Of a DNA stretch of 64,000 nucleotides, positions 1-10,836 are shown piece after piece (within the stretch, counting starts at the first letter, position 1; each line of letters opens with the position of its first letter). A program made the translations under genes and the position numbers. The notes beneath the pieces were generated by a model, which saw only the letters and a program-made list of their open reading frames with translations, searched no databases and was not told the DNA's origin. Origin of the DNA: Trichaptum fuscoviolaceum (lineage: Eukaryota > Basidiomycota > Agaricomycetes > Hymenochaetales > Trichaptaceae); NCBI GenBank assembly GCA_910574455.1, contig CAJSYZ010000011.1, forward strand, positions 4,076,941 through 4,140,940. The letters are read 5' to 3'.

Positions 1-105
1 GCTTCCAGGCTCTGATGGATCGATGCACGTCCTTGGAGCATCTGAATGCGTACGTGAATGACAAGATTGTCCCTAAACCCAGGTTGCCAGAGTCTCTTCA
101 GTGTA
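1..105 (+). pseudogene. F-box-like/LRR paralog, 3' fragment at window edge
   Basis: The first bases translate to FQALMDRCTSLEHLNA followed by a PESLQ stretch. This matches the late LRR-like segment of the intact paralogs in this window (for example SLIRRCTSLEELHANVIDV followed by LPVTLQHLHVF). Homology stops near base 105, well short of the family's C-terminus, so it is a fragment, possibly the 3' part of a copy that starts left of the window. No intact frame continues downstream. Confidence 0.6.
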
Positions 106-1432
106 TGTATGATATCCAATTATAAGTCACTGTGCATTGCAAGTCATGTATAGGAGACTGTAGTGATCTCTTGATTTCCTAACACTCTCACACTTATGTT
201 TTCGTTGTTTTACATTCTTGTTCTGGTATTATGTTATTCACTTGTTAGAGGTATTGAATATGAGAAATATATGACTTTATGTGCTGCCGTTCTGTGGGAC
301 AAAAGAACTCATTGTTGTAAATGCTTGATAGTACACCGAATGTTTGCCGCCAATTAGTACTTATGCCTTTTCTAACTCGAGATAAGGGACCACGTACATG
401 ACAGTACATCGGCGGAAGATACCACATTGAACATTTTGGCTCCATCAATGGCAAGGCCGCAGGTCTATAGACCCGAAGCTCACACCTCACGCACACAGAA
501 GGTCTTGCCGAATATCTGTGGCTTATAGTACTTATCACCTGTCTCTGGAGATGTCATAGCGTGGCTTCATCTAGCTTCAGAGCACGTCAACGGGTACCGT
601 GACCATCAATGGAACAATGAACGTTGACGAAGAGTGTTCTTTCTAAAGATACGTAGCTTCCGTAGCGTCTGGGCGGTTATGTTGGGATCAAGTAAAATTG
701 GGCTCTCTTGCAAAGCATTTAGCAGGTTCTTTTCTCTTATATCCCATATACAGATTGTCGGATGTTAAGTCGCATTGCGACAAGACCTTGTCTGGCCTGA
801 TGTGTAAGTGGCGAAGTGGAGGAAACGAACATGTGCATACATGTTAGTTTTGGCCAAGGTCCAAGCTATTATCAATAGTCTACAGTACTTCAGCCCTAAA
901 CAGGGTTCTTCATAGTAAATAGATCTTCTGTAGTATAAGATAATGTAGATGGAGCTGTCATTGATATGTTTTCGCTTTGTCGAACCTCGGAAGTCGGAGA
1001 CGGAGACGGAGACGATGTGACTCGGAGCAACTCATATGGATGCAGGAATGAAAGTGTTGGAGACGAGTTTATTAAATGGAATGCTCCTTTGGAGAATAAA
1101 GGTGTTTACCTCTTGCTCTCGGATGATGTACTTGACTTGGAGTTGCCAGTGAGAGGCAGAAGTTGAAGTTGAAGTTGGGGCTCAACCATCATGTGATCGT
1201 GCGATCACTGGCACAAACTCGAACCTCAACCTCAAGTCCCGACGGAATCCAGCCAGTACATTGGCATTCATTCACACTATAGCTTTCAATAGCGCAGATC
1301 AATGTCTCAAGATCGACATGGAAGTTATATGGTAACGTCGCGGAAGTCAATTCCGCATCATACTCGAACAGATGTCAACTTGAAAGGCAGATGCTCTCTC
1401 GCTCGGAGATTCTATGTAAACTGTGCTTGTCT

Positions 1433-1931
1433 AGCTGTTTGGCCCACCCCTCGCGATCACGATGACTACTCCCTCCGTGAACTGCGCATCCGCCACAACG
1501 CGACGTTCCTCTCCGCTGGTGTCAAAGACACCATCGGCGCCCTCCTGCCCATCCTGTCGCCCGCACTAGCGGACCTCAAGATCCTCGAGGTCCTCATATC
1601 GAAAGTCGCATATGACGGGGCGTGGACACTGTTGTACTTTCCGAAGAGCCTTCAGGCCCTGTTGGATAGATGCACGTCCTTAGAAGAGCTGGAGGCAGCT
1701 GTCAATGACACTCCTGCCGACGAGGTCAAGTTGCCCGCGTCTCTTCGTCGCGTGCACATATTTGAGGTGCTTGAGGATGAGGACAGCTGGGCGTCGGATG
1801 ACATGTAGCTCGTAGAGATCCCCATGCCTCTTTTGCATCATTGTAGTATTCGGTCAGTATTCGTATATCAGAATGTGGGCTCTAAGAGAATCTGTAGGAT
1901 AAATCTGTTGGATTAGAGGAACCACAGTCTG
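1433..1931 (+). pseudogene. F-box-like/LRR paralog, truncated, premature stop
   Basis: The open frame 1302-1808 resembles the family only from about 1433: PTPRDHDDYSLRELRIRH, then PALADLKILEVL, RCTSLEELEAAVND and LPASLRRVHIF. The N-terminal F-box-like half is absent and the sequence before 1433 is unrelated. A TAG at 1806-1808 ends the frame, yet codons after it still align with the family C-terminus (LVEIPMPLLHH against RLVKILTPLLRH in the paralog at 10837). It is therefore a 5'-truncated copy with a nonsense mutation. Any product of about 168 residues would be LRR-like only. Confidence 0.7.
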
Positions 1932-3044
1932 CATGGGAACCAGTTTCAAGTGTGCGGGTGACACCAGTGGAGGGGGGGGGGCAGCGGCTAACTGCGTTTT
2001 GGGTAGGGGTTGGGGGGATTGTTCTGGTCATGATCTCTTGGTTTCCTCCTGTCGTTTCGCAGTCTTACTCTGAAATTATGTTATTATGTTATTGAGGAGT
2101 TTTTGGATTTAGAATGAGATATCTACCTCATACATGTATGCTGCAGCTCAAGTGACAACGTTGATCCAATCAGCCTGTTTTGCATTATGCACATCTCTGT
2201 AAATATGTATGCATGGATACGTCGTCAAAGATACTGTACGTTCTTACGTAGAAGCGAGAAGGAGACTCAGCCACTTAATCCTTATCGACTTACGCAATAA
2301 CTTGAACTCGGGGCTGAAACAATTGTTGAATCCATAGACTGACATTTCATTTTCTCACCTTGTCCTACCAAATTTCCTTGTCTGCGGTAGACAGTCAAGC
2401 ACTGCGGAGATGGTATAGACTATGTAGTTGGAGATTGCTAAAGACATCGTGAACGACAGATAGAGAGCGGGGATAGAATATAAGTAAATTTTCAAAGAGA
2501 TGGATGTTAGAAGCTTGCCAACAGTGTTAATGAAGGGAGTAACTTGCTAGACTCCATTGCAGTCTGGTAAAGAGAGACATATATGTAGACATCATGTGCC
2601 AGAGTGCCAGCAGCCCACACTGGCACTCGTTAGCCGTCATGACATAAACCCTAGGTATGACATCCGGGAAGACTTACCGTCGAATTCAGAGCGATACGGT
2701 TTTCCGCCGCTGAGTACCGCTCTTCTCTATTGCGCGCCTGGCCTCGCGTCAATTCATCGTCCAGAAGTGATGCTATCTGACGCACTTCTCGAACAAAGCA
2801 TCGCAATAAAAGGGACAGTATTCCGTGTGCGCTTTGGAGTTTGGACCCCCTCTGCCGAGACTCACCGCCCTCACAGAATACGAGTCGTAGAAAGCCTATG
2901 GCTACTACGTGGGTCTGCGCTCGCGACCGACGTTTATCGTACGCAGCAACCCAGTTTACTGGGAGCACCCCTCAGGCCCCGATTCGTGACCTAAGAGATG
3001 GTACTTCGCCCCCCATCAGCGAGCACGCACTCGCGGTGCTCTGA
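1932..3044. other. Intergenic, no gene recognised; one G-rich tract
   Basis: No family homology was recognised on either strand. Open frames around 2557-2994 have no recognisable motifs and overlap each other on both strands. A run of ten G (1972-1981) is followed by a second G-rich stretch with tracts of 3, 4 and 6 G (2001-2016), which could form a G-quadruplex. Confidence 0.4.
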
Positions 3045-4346
3045 GAAGACGAGATCGCGCCGAAGGTGCACGCGCTCCTGGACACGCTGCGCGTCGGCTG
3101 GACGAGTGAAGACGTCTCCCGTATCGGGTACCAGGACGACCTGCAGTTTAAATCACCGCCGCCGTCGCCTGTCGTCCTGTGAATCGGCGTCCCGCCCAAA
3201 ACGCTCTCCGTGCAGGAGGGCGCCGTCGTTGCTCTCGGCGAGCGGCATCATGGATGTCGACGTGGAGATCCGCGTTTCGGTCGTGTCCCGCTTCGCCAAC
3301 GAACCTCCATCACAGCAGCCGCCGTCACCGCTGCCGGTGCTGACGCCCATCACGACGTGGTCGGTGGGGATGGAGACTCTGGATGAGTGGCGCGAACGAT
3401 TGGCGACGACGGTGGGGCTGCCGATCTCTGCGCGCGCGACACGGAGACGGGTGGGTTTTTCGTCGAGGATGGCGAGCGGCTCCTCCTCGTCACCGCCCGC
3501 TAGTCAACCACGCTACAAACATGCATTTTCGTGTCGCCGAGCCGCGATCGCAGACCGCCCAGCACAAATACGACGTCGAGCTCTTCGGCGACACGGTATT
3601 CGACGAGTACCTCGAGGCAATCAAGGCGAAAATTGGCATCATCGCGAAGAAGGCGTGGATGACGGAGAGCGAAGGCTGGAAACAGAAGGAACTGGAGGAC
3701 ATGGGTTGTTCGATGGTCGAGTTACACGCGTTCTTCGTCGACGACTCCACACGCTGGGCGGCGTCCTGTGGGCCAAGTTGTCCTTGCCCCGCCCATAGGC
3801 AGCGATGCGCGCGGCTACAACGAGGACTGGGTCGCAATCGAGGTCGACGCCTCGAACTTCACCGCAAACGCCCTCCACTTCTGCGCGCCGCATTTTTCCA
3901 ATGATTTCTCGATGAAGATGCTCGATATCATGCCGAAGTACACGCAGAGCCTGAAGGTTTGTTGCTGCTCAATCATGTTCTCCCCGACGAGGCGCTCCGC
4001 CACGCGATGGTCGTCTGCTAGCGCGCTGCTGGCTCTGGCGTCGGGCGCGTTAACGTTTCACCTTCTCGCGCACTGGCACGCGTCTCGGGGGCGCTGTCTG
4101 ATCCAGATCTCGAAGCACTGGCCCATCCTTTCGCTCGAGCGAGATCTTGACGATTTTGCGCAGAAGAGCGACTCTGGTTCCGCGGTCGCCAATGCCTCTG
4201 GACATATCGGTGGTCTTATCACCAGCGGTGCTGGAAGTGCAGATGACACGGACATTGTCTATCCCGCTGCGTTCATCCTGAACAATACGGAAGCTAATGG
4301 ACTCCAACCGGTTCTTCCGAAATGGCCTTTAGATAATCGCCTCTAG
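3045..4346 (+). pseudogene. Dead trypsin-like (PA-clan-type) serine protease-like gene
   Basis: Scattered frames resemble a large uncharacterised Agaricomycete family with a C-terminal trypsin-like domain. In order they read VHALLDTLRVGWTSEDV, then IGVPPKTLSVQEGA, a VEIRVSVVSRFA segment, a GGFFVEDGERLLLVTAR segment, a long helical linker, and finally KSDSGSAVA followed by GHIGGLITSGAG. Family members have ARH (presumed catalytic His) and GDSGS (catalytic Ser) at these places. Here the codon after TAR is TAG (3501-3503), and the glycine before DSGS is serine. There is also an in-frame TGA at 3180-3182 and several frame changes. The family assignment is from memory of the motif order; that the gene is broken is seen directly. 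Confidence 0.6.
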
Positions 4347-4808
4347 TTCCCGGGTTCAATTTGTAAAGAGTACTCTTGCTGTATTCTTCAAAAGATGTTG
4401 ATGAGTGCCCGTGATGAGAAGATGAGCCGGAAGTGTTGGTGTCTCTGTGAGGCGGTGGGTTATGAGTACATTGAGTAGGGTGAGGGAAGAGGTACGAGAA
4501 GTCTATCTCGCGCAGTCGGGTGATGTCAAGTACGAGCAGAGCGCTAGTCCCGGATTTCTAATCTTCGTCGTCCTCCGTCTACGTTTACTGTGCACACATC
4601 GTAAGCTACCTTTGAAGATATAGTTCAGTTACGAGCACGCACTTTTAAGAAGATGTATCGCACATTGGTCGCACCTTTACGCGGTTATTCATTCCATCGG
4701 CCCCGCGCACCATCTTGGAAGTCCTCGACTACGACAATGAAGATGGAGCTCATTTATGTACCCGCAAGTGAGAGGCAGAAGGGGATGGTAAAAAGGAGAG
4801 GAACGATG
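4347..4808. other. Intergenic, nothing recognised
   Basis: No coding motif was found on either strand between the serine-protease-like relic and the foldback element. Confidence 0.4.
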
Positions 4809-5036
4809 CATCCTCCTTCCCAGGGTACCCATTGACCTCTGTATCTAGCGCCACATGTAATTACAAAATTAGTAAGTGAACAAATAAAACAAACTTTAAA
4901 TAAACAAAGTACAAAGTGAAATATCAGAGGTCAATGGTACGCCTGCAAGTGCTCAAGTTTCAAAGTTTGGTTTATTTGTTCGTATACTAATTTAGGTGAT
5001 ACTTGTGGCGTCACTAGGACCCTGGGAAGGAGGATG
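4809..5036. mobile_element. Foldback/MITE-like element with long inverted arms
   Basis: The left end catcctccttcccagggt (4809-4826) is the exact reverse complement of 5019-5036. Homology between the arms continues inward with gaps to about 4905 and 4962, including a shared gaacaaataaa block. A second nested pair (tacccattgacctctg near 4825 and cagaggtcaatggta near 4926) lies inside. There is no coding capacity. This fits a non-autonomous foldback element; I saw no clear target-site duplication. Confidence 0.7.
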
Positions 5037-5668
5037 GGAACGATGCTGAGTAACCACGGCACGCGAATGTCACGCGTCAAAGTTGACCGACCACAACAAG
5101 GACAACCAAGACAGTGTCGGCATACGCTAATGTTTTTCAACTTGCCCACCCACTCTTTTTTCATGTCTGAAAGATCTCGAATAAGCCATTCTGTGGCTGG
5201 TAATATTATGACGCGATGGGTTCGACTTCAAGTTGTTGGCTTTTGGTGACTTATCAGTAAGTCCCAGGAGGCTTGGAGTATCAGAAGAACTTACCAGCGC
5301 AATTTTTCACTGCAGTATCCATCATGGAACTCGAAGCTACTATCGAAAACAGACGGTAGTCTGCGGGAGGACAACATTGACTCCGAGTCCCGAGTCTGTC
5401 TGGCCTCTATTGGTATATCCAAAATTTGGCCAAGGCACCGCTAACTTATTCGACTCTGGCGAAATTCTGCGTAGTCTTGGAAAGATTCTGCATGATTAAC
5501 TATGGAACTGGCAGGATACTCGGACAGACCGTCGCAGATGACATCTTGAAGAGTCAAGACAAGCGCATTGGGAAATTTCAAAGTGCATGCGGCTTATGAT
5601 GATTACGATTATTCCAGTGAGATATGATATCAACTTGAAAGCATGCCCATTGTTTGGGCTCCTGCCAT
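5037..5668. other. Intergenic, nothing recognised
   Basis: Short overlapping open frames only, with no family motifs. It ends at the conserved promoter element of the next gene. Confidence 0.4.
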
Positions 5669-5704
5669 TGTGGTTTTTGTTTCGCTGAATTTGGCTGAAC
5701 CACA
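5669..5704 (+). promoter_or_regulatory. Paralog-conserved upstream inverted motif
   Basis: TGTGGTT (5669-5675) and AACCACA (5698-5704) form a 7-bp inverted pair about 75 nt before the start codon at 5780, preceded by cattgtttggg (5649-5659). The same pair occurs upstream of three other F-box-like paralogs in this window. Its role as a protein-binding site is inferred. Confidence 0.45.
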
Positions 5705-5779
5705 CTTCACCTGGCTACAAAAGACGCGGCACCTCTCGTTCATTCAAGGCTCCTAAACTCTTCGACCTGCTCAGATACT

Positions 5780-7178
5780 ATGGATCCTGCTTCTTCCCCT
5801 CTCTCTAATGACGAGACTATCCTTCACTTGGCGAGACGCAACGAAGAGCGAGCAGAACGCAATCTTGTTGCCCTTCCCGGTAAGCCTTCATTAGTTGCAT
5901 TGCAAAGAAACCTACAACTCAGCATAAGCTGCAGGGCATGATTCATCGAGTACAAGCACCATTCCCCTTCTTATTGTCGACCGTGTTTGCGACACACTAT
6001 GGGAGGAGATGAGCGTGCAGGAGGGACTACTGAATTTCCCTGCTACGCTGGACGGGAGGCAACTCTTCTCGCCCGTTCAAAGAGGTCGGCTGGATTCCGA
6101 AGGAAGGCAACTCCTGAAGATCATGAGTGCCGTTAGTCGCGACTGGAATGCAGTGGCTCAGACCATTCTCCGCCGCCGATGCGGCGCTCATTCTCTACAA
6201 GAACTCGAAGCGTTGTTGCGAAGCTCTTATTGCGGGAATTGGGTGCAGGAGTCTCAGTTCGTGATGGAAATGTGTGCCGCCGAGGGTCTCATCGATTCGC
6301 CCGACAACCCGTTTGGCGCGCTCGCGACGGCTCTTATCCAACTTCCGAACCTCCGTGCGCTTTCACTCGCAATGAGCAATTTGAATCCAGATATATCAAT
6401 TCTTTGCTCTGTTCTTCCGTTCATCCCACGCGCACTGCGATCCCTCCACGTTCATCAAACGTATTGGACCGAGCACACGTTATGCCAGCTCTATGACACA
6501 GTCTCCCACTTGCACTGCCTCAATACCCTTTCCATTATCGGCGACACTCTCAAGCCTACAACCAGTCCGTCACAGCCTCCCATGATGTGCCACACGGCTC
6601 CACCAGCATCCCTCAAGCGTCTCCTTCTTCATTTCAGCACAGTCGCGGAGGGGATCCCGCCGTACCTCTCCTGGCTATTCCTGCCTCGGGGTGGCTTCTC
6701 GCTGCACGAGCTGCGACTTCGCCATCATGCGGAAATGGGCTTTAGCGGTTTTGACTTTGTTTGCACTCTTTGCGATCTCACACCGACCTTAATGCCAGCT
6801 CTGCATGATCTCAAGGTCCTCGAGGTTCGCGTGACGACAGAATTGTTGGACTGGCCATACCTACTATCTTCTCCGCTTGCTTCCCTGAGTCTGTTGAAGT
6901 ATTGTACCTCGCTTGAGGAGCTACATGCAAATATCATCGACGCCCTCTGCGTACTCGAACTTCCAGGGTCTCTCCAACGTCTTCACGTTCTCAAGAGCTT
7001 TGACAAAGACATTTCTAGTCACGACACAATGCTCTTAATTGTCCTAATGCGTATAGTACTCTGCCATCGGAATCTTCGATCGGTGGTCGTCTCGGAACTG
7101 GCGGCTGGGACGAATTTTCCCAAAACTGAAGAATTCTGCAATGATGCTGGTGTCAAGTACGCAATTATTCCTCCCTGA
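5780..7178 (+). CDS. F-box-like/LRR protein
   Basis: Exon 1 is 5780-5879 and exon 2 is 5935-7178. The 55-nt intron has a gtaag donor and a gcag acceptor, giving 447 residues. The N-terminus is a short acidic leader (MDPASSPLSNDETILHL). The segment IPLLIVDRVCDTLWEEM, then an insert, then LLKIMSAVSRDWNAVAQTIL, resembles a split, divergent F-box. The rest has LRR-like segments (LPNLRALSLAMSNL, ALRSLHVHQ, LHCLNTLSIIG, ASLKRLLLHF, LHDLKVLEVR, YCTSLEELHANI). F-box proteins usually act as substrate receptors of SCF ubiquitin ligases; that role is inferred. The start at 5780 is supported by MDPA conservation in the paralog at 43507. Confidence 0.75.
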
Positions 7179-7697
7179 AGTTGTCTTGGTGGTGTTTTGG
7201 AGGTGTTAGCGTGTGGTATGAAGAGAGGGTAGTGCGGACGATGATCTCTTTCTTCGGCCTTTTCGCGTTATTCAGCCTTTCTAATGCTTGATTATACATA
7301 CTTGTAATCTACATTGTGTACATTAAGATTACTGTGAAGATATCGATGATATTAAGCACGATGCAGTTATTAGTTTGTTGCTAACAGTGAACAGAAATTC
7401 AAAAGCCGCAGCTAAATGTAAGTTGTTGATCTCATTTAGCCTACCTGTAACGGGTTGAAACTGCTTGATCAGCGTGCTTGCTGATGATTAGAGCAGGAGT
7501 ATGCCACTTGTAGGTATTTAAGTATGAAAGGGCCGTCCGTGGAAATTGAAAATCTTTCTCTAGGACTAAATCACGGACTTTGGTATTAACTTTTTTAGCA
7601 CTGCTGATAAGGTGGGGCCTGCAGATATCGTGAATAGTGTGTACGCCGTACATTGCTGATTTCAAAAAGAGATAAACGAGGCCTTTGTTTGGTCATT
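7179..7697. other. Intergenic, nothing recognised
   Basis: AT-rich spacer between two F-box-like genes with no motif-bearing frame. Confidence 0.4.
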
Positions 7698-7722
7698 TGT
7701 GGTTGTTATTTGTCGAACCACA
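7698..7722 (+). promoter_or_regulatory. Paralog-conserved upstream inverted motif
   Basis: TGTGGTT (7698-7704) and AACCACA (7716-7722) are separated by 11 nt. They are preceded by ctttgtttggtc, about 120 nt upstream of the ATG at 7843. The arrangement matches that before the genes at 5780, 10837 and 43507. Confidence 0.45.
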
Positions 7723-7842
7723 CCTATGCGTACCATAAAGCTTTGGTATCGACGTCGCTCCTTCTGCCTAACTCTTCCTCCATCCACGTCATATAACTTC
7801 AGTCCTTCACTAGTACTTGATAACTTCGTTTCTCATTAACCA

Positions 7843-9234
7843 ATGAAAACTCCTAACGACAGTCTCCGAAGAAGCTCAAGGCGCACTCGAATCAACTCGC
7901 GAGCACCGTATACGAGAGCCGTGCGTCCCACATTGACTTCAAGAACAACCTCCGCAAATACCAGTACCGGTACAATTCCGCCTCTTGTCATCGACCTAGT
8001 ATGTGACACGATCCGGGAGCAGATGAACCTTGAGGAAAGCTTCATGGGGTTCCCGGCGCCTTTGGAGGAGTTTACCGGGTATGGTGAATTCGAGGGACCG
8101 AAGTTGGAGCTAAGGCAGCTTCTGCAGACCATGAGTGTCGTCCATCCCAAATGGAAGGAGCCAGCTCTATCTGCGCTTCGATATCGGGTAGACATATACA
8201 GCCCAGAGATCCTCGAGGCGTTCTCGCAGAGCTCATCTTGCGCGCCCTGGGTGCGGGAGCTTCAACTCCTGATAGACATGCATGCTGTCAGAGACATCAT
8301 GTACGGCCATACGGAGACTTCTCTTGACAGACTTCACGCGATCTTCGCGCGGACACCGTGCCTCCGTGCGCTATTTCTCAGAGTGGAGAATTGGTCTAAG
8401 GAGGTGATAGAGGTGCCTTTGACTACTATCCTATCGACAATCCCATCCGGACTCCAGACGCTTCATATCAGACACTCCACGTGGACCGAGTATACGCTAG
8501 GCCAGCTTGGCAATGTCGTTTCGAGTTTGCATAACCTCACGACGCTCTCCGTCATCGGAGATACATTCGTGAACAAAGGAATTGCTCATAAGTCCCTAGC
8601 TCCCCATGTTCTTCGAAAGACTGCACCTCCCACCCTCAAGCGAGTGCTTCTTGAGTACCGAGATATGTCTGAAACCGCCGCCCTATGCCTTTCCTGGCTG
8701 TTCACGCCCCGCGATAACTACTCGCTGCACGAGCTCAAGCTGCGTCAGAACGCGTCGATCTGGGCAGGCCCCGAGGAAGACCCACTTTTCCCCGTTCTTC
8801 AAGTCCTGACGCCGATGCTCGGGGAGCTCAAGGTGCTTGAGGTTGGCTGGTACCGAGACGATCAGCGTTCGCCGAGCTTCCAGTGTCTAATGGAGCGGTG
8901 CACGACCCTCGAAGTGCTGCGCACGAATGTCTTCAAGGTCCCTGCGCCAGTACTTTATCTACCACAGTCTCTTCAGCATCTACATGTATTCAGGAGGCTC
9001 ACCGCAAATACAAGTGCAGCGTCCGATGACGAGGAGCTAGAGCAGGTTCTCACTCCGCTTCTGAAGCAGCGAAGCTTCAAAACACTGGACGTCTCGGAGC
9101 TCGGCCTCATCAAAGGGCGAAGGCGCGAGTGGCATCTTAAAAGGACTGAAGAGATTTGCAAGGAGCATAATGTCGAGCTTGTTATGGCGAATGGAGGGAG
9201 GGGGACTCGGAGTACCTGGAAGCGATTTCCTTGA
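7843..9234 (+). CDS. F-box-like/LRR protein, single exon
   Basis: An uninterrupted 463-residue frame. The N-terminus is basic and Ser/Arg-rich (RRSSRRTRINSR). It is followed by IPPLVIDLVCDTIREQM, an insert, and LLQTMSVVHPKWKEPALSAL, together a split F-box-like module. LRR-like segments follow: TPCLRALFLRVENW, GLQTLHIRHSTW, LHNLTTLSVIGDTF, PTLKRVLLEYRD, YSLHELKLRQNAS, GELKVLEVGW, RCTTLEVLRTNVF and SLQHLHVF. It differs from the other intact paralogs in lacking the leader intron and in its N-terminus. The degenerate copy at 12345 descends from this subtype. An SCF-adaptor role is inferred. Confidence 0.75.
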   Translation: MKTPNDSLRRSSRRTRINSRAPYTRAVRPTLTSRTTSANTSTGTIPPLVIDLVCDTIREQMNLEESFMGFPAPLEEFTGYGEFEGPKLELRQLLQTMSVVHPKWKEPALSALRYRVDIYSPEILEAFSQSSSCAPWVRELQLLIDMHAVRDIMYGHTETSLDRLHAIFARTPCLRALFLRVENWSKEVIEVPLTTILSTIPSGLQTLHIRHSTWTEYTLGQLGNVVSSLHNLTTLSVIGDTFVNKGIAHKSLAPHVLRKTAPPTLKRVLLEYRDMSETAALCLSWLFTPRDNYSLHELKLRQNASIWAGPEEDPLFPVLQVLTPMLGELKVLEVGWYRDDQRSPSFQCLMERCTTLEVLRTNVFKVPAPVLYLPQSLQHLHVFRRLTANTSAASDDEELEQVLTPLLKQRSFKTLDVSELGLIKGRRREWHLKRTEEICKEHNVELVMANGGRGTRSTWKRFP

Positions 9235-10282
9235 TGTTGATTAGTGATGGACAGCTGAGTTTCTTCGCTGTCATACAATATATTGCAATTCGTGTACCAT
9301 CTTGCAGTTGTGTCCTTCCCTTTTAGCGACTTGAATTAAGTAAAGGATGTATCCCTCTAGAATGAAAGAGAGGCACTTATGAAGCGGCCAGGGTTCAGGG
9401 GGAAAAATGATTACGTTATTCAACTTGAACTTCAAGTTGTAGATCATCACGGCCGTCGGAGTTTGACATTTTAACGCCAGCAACAACTCCGATTCGTTCC
9501 TTCGTGGAAACCCTCTATCTCTCTTAATCCTCCCCCACCGACCTATTCAATGACAAGAGATGCTCAGGATGACCTTCATACTACTCATGGATATCCGCAT
9601 ATCTTAGAATCTATACCATCGTGCCTCCCGGGTGTTTGATGAGCACATCATGTAGTCCCTGACAATCAGTCACGACAAGTTTTGGTTTTCAGGCAAAGGC
9701 TTTTGACCCGGAAGAGTCGAGTGAGACCCTTTCTCACACCAAGCTCGAAAAGGTACATTTTCAAGACGATCCGCGAGTTCCTTACGACGACACTTACAGA
9801 TGCCTCCCACCCAAATTTACTCATTTAGAGTACCGAAACAAGAAAGTGCTATACTAATACCAGCTTTTCGATACTCGGGCTGCATAGAGTTATTATTGCT
9901 GATGTCCCGGCACCTGCCTCCTTAGGCTCAATGATGAACCCAACGGAAAAATATACCGTAGACCAGTTCTTTGACATTCACGCAAATGTGAAGCAGCGTA
10001 ACCGCAGAAGCATCGGATGGAAAGCTATAATACGTAGCATGGGAGACATAAGTACTCTAACTAGGTTTGTAGTTTAGCTCTTCATCTATGAATACCGTGG
10101 TGTAAATGACGCCACACATCATCTTTCCTAAAGTGATATGCCCGGACTGTTACATAGTAGATAGACAGACGACTCGGAGTTGACAATGTGCAAAATGGTT
10201 GAGCCCAGTTTGTGAGGTCCGTAAGTTCCTCTGGTGAGTAAAGTTCCTGGGATATCCGACTCTTTTCCTCTCGCTTTCTGCG
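9235..10282. other. Intergenic, no gene recognised
   Basis: A stretch at about 9690-10070 (+) can be read as short open segments, such as RKSRVRPFLTP and, in another frame, a VDQFFDIHANVKQRN segment. I cannot assign it to a family, and its frames are broken. It may be an old gene remnant. Confidence 0.3.
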
Positions 10283-10683
10283 CTACCAGCGGATATGGGT
10301 GGGTATGATGGTGGTCAGGTTAGAGGCGACGTTATGCAAGGGCACAACTTGAACCTCATGTGACCGTGAGATACTAGTCTGAGACACAAGCCTGCCAGTG
10401 AGCACGCTCCGAGTTTTTACGCTGACTTCAACTTGAACCATTTCCGTGCATCGATAACACTCTATTATACATACTCTGAAGATCACTTCCAAGGCTACGA
10501 AATGCCTAGTCTAGATTAGCGCGAATCTTATGGCACACACTTTCTCGAAGCTAGGACGGTCCACTCGGACGTCACGACGAGAAGACGAACGCTCTTTCGT
10601 TGGAAAGTTTGAAAGTGCATTTGATAAACGATGATTGTGGTTACTCCAGTGAAATATCAAAACGAGCCCATTGTTTGGTCATT

Positions 10684-10709
10684 TGTGGTTTCTGTTTGGC
10701 TGAACCACA
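10684..10709 (+). promoter_or_regulatory. Paralog-conserved upstream inverted motif
   Basis: TGTGGTT (10684-10690) and AACCACA (10703-10709) are spaced by 12 nt and preceded by cattgtttggtc (10671-10682). Spacing and surroundings are the same as before the paralog at 43507. Confidence 0.45.
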
Positions 10710-10836
10710 CTGCACCTGACGGACACAAAGACATGGTACCTCTCGTTCGTATTAGTCTCTTAACTCCTTCGACACATGCTTAGAAACAATAAATCCCGCC
10801 CCTCCCATCTCCAGTCTCTCTGGTGAAGAGACTATC

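Noticed and set aside
3001..3904. Arg-rich long frames near 3.0-3.9 kb as separate genes
   Set aside because: They are alternate frames of the serine-protease-like relic, whose motifs lie in other frames.
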